Below are positions 6,213 through 10,081 of a stretch of 10,081 nt of DNA, piece by piece (position 1 is the stretch's first letter; each line of letters opens with the position of its first letter). The notes beneath the pieces are model-generated. The model did no database searches, was not told where the DNA came from, and was given only the letters and a program-made list of their open reading frames with translations. Source of the DNA: Thermoanaerobaculia bacterium (GTDB taxonomy: Bacteria; Acidobacteriota; Thermoanaerobaculia; Multivoradales; JAHEKO01); NCBI GenBank assembly GCA_029287645.1, contig JARFQS010000539.1:1-10081 (forward strand). Reading direction: 5' to 3'. The position numbers and the translations under genes are program-made.

Positions 6213-7058
6213 TCAACCGAGGTGGGTCCGGAACCACTCCTGGGTGGCATTGAGAGCCTCCACCAGATGAGGAGTGGGACCGTCGAAGGGATGCTTGGCC
6301 CCGAGGGTGTGATCCCCGCCTGCAATCAACCTCAGCTCGCAGGGGGCAGCCGCTTGAGCGGCGAGCAGACGGGCTTCTGACACAGGCACGGTCTCGTCCC
6401 GGTCGCCGTGGACAATCAACCAGGGCGCTTTCCTGGCTGCGCCTGCGGCGCATGGATCGAGCTGGCGTCGAAGTCTCTCCAGATCTTCGAGGACCATGGC
6501 GTCGATAGCCAATTGCTGGCCGGTTCGACTGTTCACCACAGGGATGTACCCTCGGCGTCGCCAGATCTCCTTCTCGTCTACCGAGGCTCGGTCGAACGTG
6601 CTCACGGACGCCCAGGTGACGAGTGCCTGGATCTTGTTCTTCCAGGATTCCTGGGCCGCAGCCAGAGTGGCGATCCCGCCCCCTCGACTGTGCCCGAAGA
6701 GGCCAATTTTCTGAAGATCGATCCGACCCTTCCCGATCTCTCGGTCCAGAGCAGACACGACTCGTTTCAGGTCTCTGAGGTCTTGGCTGAAGGTGGCTCG
6801 GCGGAAAGCCTCCGTATCGGTTACCAGGACGTCACCTGGCCTCATTCCCGCTCCGGTGAAATTGAACCGGACCACGGCGAAGCCTCGTTCACTCAGCAGC
6901 TCTGCGAGATGTGGAAAGAAGCCCCACTCCATGAAGCCCTTGAAGCCGTGGCAGACGACGATCGTCGGTCTTGGACCAGGGCGCTCCGGAGTGTGGAGTA
7001 TCCCGAGAAGCTCTCGGCCGTCGCTCATTTCGAGGCTGAAGGGTCGGGTTTCGGACAT
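6213..7058 (-). CDS. Alpha/beta hydrolase (dienelactone hydrolase / prolyl-oligopeptidase-like)
   Basis: The product has 281 aa from ATG 7058. The open frame runs on to 7196, but the extra 46 residues (many Pro, Ser and Arg) overlap the divergent gene and look non-coding; homology begins at SLEMSDGRELLGILHTPE. The oxyanion region is VVCHGFKGF (His37-Gly38). The nucleophile elbow is GHSRGG with Ser124. The acid is probably Asp221 (HGDRDETVPV), and the base is His250 (GGDHTLG). All catalytic residues are present and in fold order. The family includes cytoplasmic esterases, dienelactone hydrolases and peptidase-like hydrolases; no signal peptide is seen and the substrate is not predictable. The gene stands alone, convergent with the HAD gene and divergent from ygfZ. 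TACAAT six bases before the ATG, with no ribosome binding site, suggests a leaderless mRNA. Confidence 0.88.
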   Translation of the reverse strand: MSETRPFSLEMSDGRELLGILHTPERPGPRPTIVVCHGFKGFMEWGFFPHLAELLSERGFAVVRFNFTGAGMRPGDVLVTDTEAFRRATFSQDLRDLKRVVSALDREIGKGRIDLQKIGLFGHSRGGGIATLAAAQESWKNKIQALVTWASVSTFDRASVDEKEIWRRRGYIPVVNSRTGQQLAIDAMVLEDLERLRRQLDPCAAGAARKAPWLIVHGDRDETVPVSEARLLAAQAAAPCELRLIAGGDHTLGAKHPFDGPTPHLVEALNATQEWFRTHLG

Positions 7059-7064
7059 CGGGTC

Positions 7065-7070
7065 ATTGTA
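7065..7070 (-). promoter_or_regulatory. -10-like box of the alpha/beta hydrolase gene
   Basis: On the minus strand TACAAT (five of six matches to TATAAT) lies six bases before the ATG at 7058, so transcription would start at or next to the start codon. No convincing -35 hexamer is visible at 16-18 bases; that position falls in a C-rich tract on this strand. No Shine-Dalgarno sequence fits in the gap. Confidence 0.4.
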
Positions 7071-7088
7071 CCTTTGGAACCTGCGCCT

Positions 7089-7107
7089 GGGGGAGGGAGT
7101 GGGTTGG
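7089..7107 (+). other. G-rich tract in a divergent promoter region, possible G-quadruplex
   Basis: Runs of five, three, three and two G (7089-7093, 7095-7097, 7101-7103, 7106-7107) are separated by loops of one to three bases. This allows a two-tetrad quadruplex on the plus strand. The tract sits between the two opposing -10-like boxes of the 61-base intergenic region. Structure and function are inferred only. Confidence 0.3.
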
Positions 7108-7113
7108 TAGACT
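7108..7113 (+). promoter_or_regulatory. Possible -10 box of ygfZ
   Basis: TAGACT (four of six matches to TATAAT) lies six bases before the ATG at 7120. No good -35 hexamer is seen. The same arrangement precedes other starts in this window, which is the main reason for listing it. Confidence 0.25.
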
Positions 7114-7119
7114 CTCGAG

Positions 7120-8223
7120 ATGTCCCACTCATCTGGTGGCCCCGCCGGACCCGATACCTGCTCAGAACTGGGGCGGACGCTGGGTGGAGAGCCCATGCGG
7201 CTCGAGAATGGCAGCGAGGTCGTCGCTCACTACGGTTCCGAAGAGGCCGAGTATCAGGCCCTCGTCGACGCAGTTGGGATCGCAGTGCGCAATTGGCCCG
7301 ACCTTCTGCGAGTTCGGGGTGAGGACCGGAAAACGTTCCTCAATGGCAAGGTGACTTGTGAGATCGAGGGCATCGAACCCGGAGGAGGAGCCTACGGCTT
7401 CTTCCTGGATGCCAAGGGCCACATTCAGGCCGACACCGTGATCAGGGTGCTCGAGGATGCTGTCTGGCTCGAGCTTCCCGCTGGCCGAGGACATCGAATC
7501 GCCGAGCATCTGAGCCGCTTCATCGTGATCGATCGTGTGGAGGTCGAGCCGATGACGGATCTCGAGCCGCTGACCTTGGTTGGACCTCGGGTCGAGGATC
7601 TATTGGAGTCGTTTTCTGGCGTGGCCCCACCTCCCGAGCGGCCGTGGCAGGTGGGCTGGCTGGCGGCCGACCATGGCAACAGGGTCCTCGTCTCCGCAGA
7701 TGGACGCTGGGGAGTGCCTTCTTTCACCTTCTGGCCGTCAGCCTGCGACGCCGAGGAGCTTCTTCGAGCCCTGCTGGAGGCGGGCCGGGACCACGATGCG
7801 AGATTGGTTGGCTACCGAGCTCTGGATCGGTTACGGATCGAGGCTGCGATTCCCTGGTTCGGAGCCGATTTCGGAGAGGCCAATCTGCCACAGGAGACGG
7901 GTCAGGGCGAGGCGGTCAGCTTCACCAAAGGCTGTTACCTGGGGCAGGAAGTGGTGGCCCGACTGCACTACAGAGGTCAGGTCCAAAAGGTCCTGTGCGG
8001 AGTGACGATCGAGGCGGAGGGTGTGCCGTCACCCGGGACATCGATCGTCTTCGAGGGCAGGAAGGCGGGTATGTTGACCAGTGCCGCCCGATCGCCTCGT
8101 ATGAGGACAATCGCAGGTATTGCGATGCTGCATCGGAAGGCGGCGGATCTCGGAGCCAGATTGGAGCTCGAGGGCGTGGGCCGCGCTCGGGTTTCCAAGA
8201 CACCGCTGAGGGAAGAGGTCTGA
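7120..8223 (+). CDS. ygfZ: YgfZ/GcvT-like folate-binding protein (CAF17/IBA57 family), Fe-S protein maturation
   Basis: The product has 367 aa, somewhat longer than E. coli YgfZ. YgfZ/IBA57 proteins share the fold of the glycine-cleavage T protein, bind folate and help assemble or repair [4Fe-4S] enzymes. The hallmark motif KGCYLGQE is present, with the essential Cys at residue 272 (codon 7933). The preceding region carries the T-protein-like pattern DRKTFLNGKVTCEI...YGFFLDAKGHIQADT. This rules against a true aminomethyltransferase (GcvT), which lacks KGC(Y)xGQE. The C-terminal part (about 285-365) fits the small beta-barrel domain. ATG 7120 is preferred over ATG 7195 because residues 15-45 (SELGRTLGGEP...NGSEVVAHYG) resemble the usual N-terminus. 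ATG 7195 has GGAGAG three bases upstream, which is too close. The gene converges on an ErpA-type Fe-S carrier gene 16 bases beyond its stop, a functionally related neighbour. Confidence 0.88.
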   Translation: MSHSSGGPAGPDTCSELGRTLGGEPMRLENGSEVVAHYGSEEAEYQALVDAVGIAVRNWPDLLRVRGEDRKTFLNGKVTCEIEGIEPGGGAYGFFLDAKGHIQADTVIRVLEDAVWLELPAGRGHRIAEHLSRFIVIDRVEVEPMTDLEPLTLVGPRVEDLLESFSGVAPPPERPWQVGWLAADHGNRVLVSADGRWGVPSFTFWPSACDAEELLRALLEAGRDHDARLVGYRALDRLRIEAAIPWFGADFGEANLPQETGQGEAVSFTKGCYLGQEVVARLHYRGQVQKVLCGVTIEAEGVPSPGTSIVFEGRKAGMLTSAARSPRMRTIAGIAMLHRKAADLGARLELEGVGRARVSKTPLREEV

Positions 8224-8239
8224 CGAGCCTAAGGGTCTC

Positions 8240-8623
8240 TCAAACAGAGAACGACGACCCGCATCCACAGCTTCCCGTCGCGTTGGGATTGTTGAACTTG
8301 AAGCCGGCGCCGGTGGTGCCGAGAACGTAGTCGATCTCGGTGCCCTGCAGATATCGCGCGCTGATGGCGTCGACGTAGACCTGTAGACCCTCGTAGCCGA
8401 TGACAAAGTCGTTCTCCCTCGGCTCACGCTCGAAATCGAGGGCGTATTCCATTCCACTGCAGCCGCCACCTCTGACGGCGACTCTCAGGCCGAAGACCTC
8501 GTCGATACCCTCCTGCTCACGGGTGATCTTGATCATCTGAATGGCCTTTTCGGTGAGCGTGAGGGGGTTCTGATTTCCGGACCCGGGGGTTTCCGGCGTC
8601 GGAGTTTGGGTGGTGGGTTCCAT
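8240..8623 (-). CDS. erpA: A-type iron-sulfur cluster carrier/insertion protein (ErpA/IscA/HesB family)
   Basis: The product has 127 aa. It carries the three invariant cysteines that bind the Fe-S cluster: Cys55 in RGGGCSGMEY, and Cys119 and Cys121 in the C-terminal SCGCGSSFSV. A-type carriers accept clusters from the scaffold (IscU or SufBC2D) and pass them to target enzymes. NPNAT before the last Cys pair and the SSFSV ending resemble ErpA more than IscA or SufA, so the symbol is a reasonable but not certain choice. The first 20 residues are a Pro/Thr-rich low-complexity extension beyond the usual start. ATG 8623 is supported by a good ribosome binding site. The DUF2203 gene lies 162 bases upstream on the same strand; with that gap a promoter of its own is likely. 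It is convergent with ygfZ. Confidence 0.92.
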   Translation of the reverse strand: MEPTTQTPTPETPGSGNQNPLTLTEKAIQMIKITREQEGIDEVFGLRVAVRGGGCSGMEYALDFEREPRENDFVIGYEGLQVYVDAISARYLQGTEIDYVLGTTGAGFKFNNPNATGSCGCGSSFSV

Positions 8624-8631
8624 CGGTGCTG

Positions 8632-8637
8632 CTCCTC
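8632..8637 (-). promoter_or_regulatory. Ribosome binding site of erpA
   Basis: On the minus strand GAGGAG lies eight bases before the ATG at 8623. It is one of only two clear Shine-Dalgarno sites in the window and fixes the start used here. Confidence 0.65.
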
Positions 8638-8648
8638 TCGAAGTTCCA

Positions 8649-8669
8649 GTCGTGTCGACGGTCGTGTCG
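8649..8669 (-). repeat. Two 9-bp direct repeats in the erpA leader
   Basis: On the minus strand CGACACGAC occurs twice with a three-base spacer (period 12), starting 12 bases upstream of the ribosome binding site. Regularly spaced direct repeats here could be an operator, but the motif is not one I recognise. The rest of the 162-base gap (8624-8785) shows no gene and no clear promoter. Confidence 0.3.
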
Positions 8670-8785
8670 GCTAATTGCAGGTTCTGGGTCCCGGCTCCGT
8701 CGGGTCAGGGTTGAGAACAGAGACGCGCTGCGGAGAATTCCCCAATCGGGTGGAGGTGTCGATACCGCCTCGCATCGGCCGGGAT

Positions 8786-9130
8786 TCAGTTGATTGGCAT
8801 CCGGCCGTTGAATCCATCGTCGTATCCGTGGAAGTGCCCGATGGAGGCCTCGGGATAGCGCCAGCAGTAGTAGCCGTCCCCGCAGTCCCAGTCGACCAGC
8901 CACAGGCCCTTGACCACGCATCCCAAGGCAGTGACCTCCTCTGTCCAGGCCTCGATGACCTGAGAGGTTGCACCTTCCAGCTCGTTCTGCCGACGCTCCA
9001 TCTCATCGCGACTCTGGATGCCGTTGTAGAGCGCGCGAATCTGATGGATCGCCCGGTCCGTCAGGTCCCGAATGACTGGAAAAGTATCCAGTGCCTCCGC
9101 ATAAGTGAAGATCCTGTCGTCCCATTCCAT
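8786..9130 (-). CDS. DUF2203 family protein, function unknown
   Basis: The product has 114 aa from ATG 9130. The open frame extends upstream to 9286, but that part overlaps the thymidine kinase gene on the other strand. Family similarity begins at RIFTYAEALDTFPVIRDLTDRA, so the shorter start is used. The N-terminal half (about 10-70) is a helical, probably coiled segment rich in charged residues. The C-terminal half has the DUF2203 pattern: ALGCVVKGLWLVDWDC, YYCWRYPE, IGHFHGYDDGFNGRMPI. Compared with typical members (DFP, CWKxGE, YWHxxDxGFxGRxPI), the core GF.GR.PI is kept, while WH is HFH here. Family members are small cytoplasmic proteins of unknown role; no function is proposed. It is divergent from tdk with 79 bases between starts, and upstream of erpA. 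There is no clear ribosome binding site; TAAGCT lies eight bases before the ATG. Confidence 0.78.
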   Translation of the reverse strand: MEWDDRIFTYAEALDTFPVIRDLTDRAIHQIRALYNGIQSRDEMERRQNELEGATSQVIEAWTEEVTALGCVVKGLWLVDWDCGDGYYCWRYPEASIGHFHGYDDGFNGRMPIN

Positions 9131-9171
9131 GGGGCCGGAGCTTAGCAGCTGTAGGTCGGAAGGTGCAGCGG

Positions 9172-9200
9172 ATGACAGGAAGAAGTGGGCGCGATACCAT
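9172..9200 (+). promoter_or_regulatory. Promoter of the thymidine kinase gene
   Basis: ATGACA (9172-9177, five of six matches to TTGACA), a 17-base spacer and TACCAT (9195-9200, four of six matches to TATAAT) make the best sigma-70-type promoter in the window. The ATG of tdk begins nine bases after the -10 box, so the mRNA leader would be only a few bases long. No ribosome binding site lies in that space. Confidence 0.5.
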
Positions 9201-9209
9201 CCCTGGACC

Positions 9210-9788
9210 ATGCCCTCCGACGCCAAGATCCACGAAAGTCGCCCAGGGCGCCTCGAGGTCGTCACTGGTGGCATGTTCTCGGGCAAGAGCGAGGAGCTTG
9301 TCCGGCGTCTACGGAGGGCCTTGATAGCCCGGCAGAAGATTCAGGTGTTCAAGCCCCTCCTGGATTCGAGGCATGCTCCCGAGGTTCTGGTGACGCGAGA
9401 CAATCGGACGGTGGACGCCTGTACGGTGGCCGACTCGGCAGAGCTGCTGCGCCGCGTCGAATCCGATGCGGAGGTCATCGGCATCGACGAAGCTCAGTTC
9501 TTCGACCGAGATCTGGTCGGTGTCGTCAGCCAGCTGGCCGATCGAGGTGTGCGAGTCATCGTGGCCGGCCTCGATCAGGACTATCAACGCCAGCCTTTCG
9601 GACCCATGCCGGAGATCCTGGCGCTGGCCGAGTTCGTCGACAAGGTGCATGCGGTCTGCGTCCGCTGCGGCGGGCTTGCCCACTACAGCCAGCGCATTGC
9701 CGGCGGGCAAGAGCAGGTGCAGGTCGGTGACAAGGAAGCCTACGAGGCCCGCTGCCGCAACTGCTACGAACCGTTTTCGAGCGAGTGA
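9210..9788 (+). CDS. tdk: Thymidine kinase (class II, TK1-like)
   Basis: Thymidine kinase phosphorylates thymidine to dTMP with ATP in pyrimidine salvage. The 192-aa product, from ATG 9210, has the normal length for the TK1-like family. The frame stays open upstream to 9105, but that part overlaps the divergent DUF2203 gene and shows no similarity. Visible motifs in order are: P-loop GGMFSGKSEELVRRL (20-34); IDEAQFFD with catalytic Glu94; GLDQDYQRQPFGPMPEIL, the segment before the lasso loop; and two CxxC zinc pairs (Cys150/Cys153 and Cys182/Cys185). QVGDKEAYEARCRNCY supplies the substrate-binding Tyr178 region. All expected catalytic and zinc residues are present, so the enzyme should be active. 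It is divergent from DUF2203 and convergent with a thioesterase gene 30 bases beyond its stop. Confidence 0.95.
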   Translation: MPSDAKIHESRPGRLEVVTGGMFSGKSEELVRRLRRALIARQKIQVFKPLLDSRHAPEVLVTRDNRTVDACTVADSAELLRRVESDAEVIGIDEAQFFDRDLVGVVSQLADRGVRVIVAGLDQDYQRQPFGPMPEILALAEFVDKVHAVCVRCGGLAHYSQRIAGGQEQVQVGDKEAYEARCRNCYEPFSSE

Positions 9789-9789
9789 C

Positions 9790-9809
9790 GCCCGGCCATA
9801 CTCCCGGGC
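9790..9809. terminator. Inverted repeat between convergent tdk and thioesterase genes
   Basis: GCCCGG (9790-9795) and CCGGGC (9804-9809) form a six-pair GC stem with an eight-base loop, starting just after the tdk stop and ending nine bases before the thioesterase stop. No T-run follows on either side, so terminator function is uncertain. Confidence 0.3.
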
Positions 9810-9818
9810 CGCGAGACT

Positions 9819-10081
9819 TCAAGGCTCACTCTGGGCCAGCGGCTTGGGACGATTGTCCTTGTCGACCTGCACATAGACCACCTCGGCCTGCGACACCAGC
9901 ACTCGCTCTCCCCCACGAGAGCGCCGCACGGCCTCGACGCCGACTGTGACTCGACTCGCGGAATTGCCCAGCCGAGTCGCCGCGGCGTAGAAGCTCACCA
10001 GGTCGCCCACGAATACGGGCTGGTGAAACTCGACTTCCCGCATGGCCACGGTTACGAGTCGGCCTCGGGCGTGCCGGTGCG
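9819..10081 (-). CDS. Acyl-CoA thioesterase, hotdog fold (YciA-like), N-terminus beyond the window
   Basis: The frame is open to the right edge of the window, so the gene is 5' truncated with about 87 residues visible. The apparent GTG start at 10049 is an internal Val: codons upstream of it read ARGRLVT, continuing into VAMREVEFHQPVFVGDLVSFYA. This is the typical R-V-V-T-V...F-P-V-VGD core of YciA-type acyl-CoA thioesterases. Downstream, SRVTVGVEAV and AEVVYVQVDKDNRPKPL complete the beta-sheet of the hotdog fold, which hydrolyses acyl-CoA to free acid and CoA in the cytoplasm. The catalytic NDxGG region near the N-terminus is outside the window, so activity and chain-length preference cannot be judged. 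It is convergent with tdk. Confidence 0.85.
   Translation of the reverse strand, partial: HRHARGRLVTVAMREVEFHQPVFVGDLVSFYAAATRLGNSASRVTVGVEAVRRSRGGERVLVSQAEVVYVQVDKDNRPKPLAQSEP

Noticed and set aside
7059..7196. 46-residue N-terminal extension of the alpha/beta hydrolase
   Set aside because: It overlaps the divergent ygfZ start, has low-complexity composition, and the TACAAT box lies inside it. The internal ATG at 7058 fits the family.
6408..7322. 304-aa open frame on the plus strand
   Set aside because: It is antisense to the alpha/beta hydrolase with its intact catalytic triad and runs into ygfZ out of frame.
8236..8250. Hairpin TCTCT-CAAAC-AGAGA between ygfZ and erpA as a terminator
   Set aside because: The stem has only five pairs, no T-run follows, and part of it lies within the erpA coding end.
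10047..10049. GTG as the start of the thioesterase
   Set aside because: Upstream codons to the window edge stay open and read as the conserved core of the family, so this is an internal Val.
1..10081. Search for CRISPR arrays, tRNA or rRNA genes, insertion sequences, phage or toxin-antitoxin genes
   Set aside because: No repeated spacer pattern, cloverleaf, transposase motif or similar signal was seen by eye on either strand; a tool-based scan could still find something short.

Overview
The window looks like an ordinary, gene-dense stretch of chromosome from a GC-rich bacterium. Coding strands favour G/C at third codon positions, and most gaps between genes are under 100 bases. I see no mobile element, CRISPR array, rRNA, tRNA or phage gene. 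The gene mix includes a bacterial S10 serine carboxypeptidase, a MoaD-MoaE fusion, a methylcrotonyl-CoA-carboxylase-type subunit followed by a crotonase, and a class II thymidine kinase. This would fit Acidobacteriota or a similar deep-branching heterotroph. That placement is a guess from protein style, not a demonstrated taxonomy.

Layout. 1-741 (+) is the C-terminal half of an S10 peptidase, cut by the window edge. 775-2178 (+) is a membrane-anchored protein with an SH3-like domain and a gluzincin metalloprotease domain. It ends tail-to-tail on a shared CTAG with 2864-2175 (-), a fused molybdopterin synthase (MoaD+MoaE). A divergent promoter region follows. From it runs a rightward cluster: acyl-CoA carboxylase carboxyltransferase subunit (2954-4618), crotonase-family hydratase (4641-5438) and HAD phosphatase (5472-6170). 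The first two suggest leucine/isovalerate breakdown (3-methylcrotonyl-CoA to 3-methylglutaconyl-CoA to HMG-CoA). The biotin carboxylase subunit is not in the window.

6213-7058 (-) is an alpha/beta hydrolase, convergent with the HAD gene and divergent from 7120-8223 (+), a YgfZ/GcvT-like folate-binding protein. YgfZ converges on 8623-8240 (-), an ErpA/IscA-type Fe-S carrier. The bacterial counterparts of the IBA57/ISCA partnership are therefore adjacent. 9130-8786 (-) is a small DUF2203 protein upstream of erpA. It is divergent from 9210-9788 (+), thymidine kinase. The window ends in a hotdog acyl-CoA thioesterase (-), cut at its N-terminus.

Points that add to a routine annotation: (a) several start codons move. 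The carboxyltransferase probably starts at TTG 2954, because the upstream ATG lies inside a perfect TATAAT box. The hydrolase, DUF2203, thymidine kinase and crotonase starts are all downstream of the longest open frame. (b) Several genes without a Shine-Dalgarno sequence have a -10-like TANNNT hexamer 6-9 bases before the start codon, which suggests leaderless or nearly leaderless mRNAs. (c) The MoaD di-glycine is internal to the fusion, so it must be released by cleavage to work in the usual way. I found no strong candidate for a wholly new biological system here.
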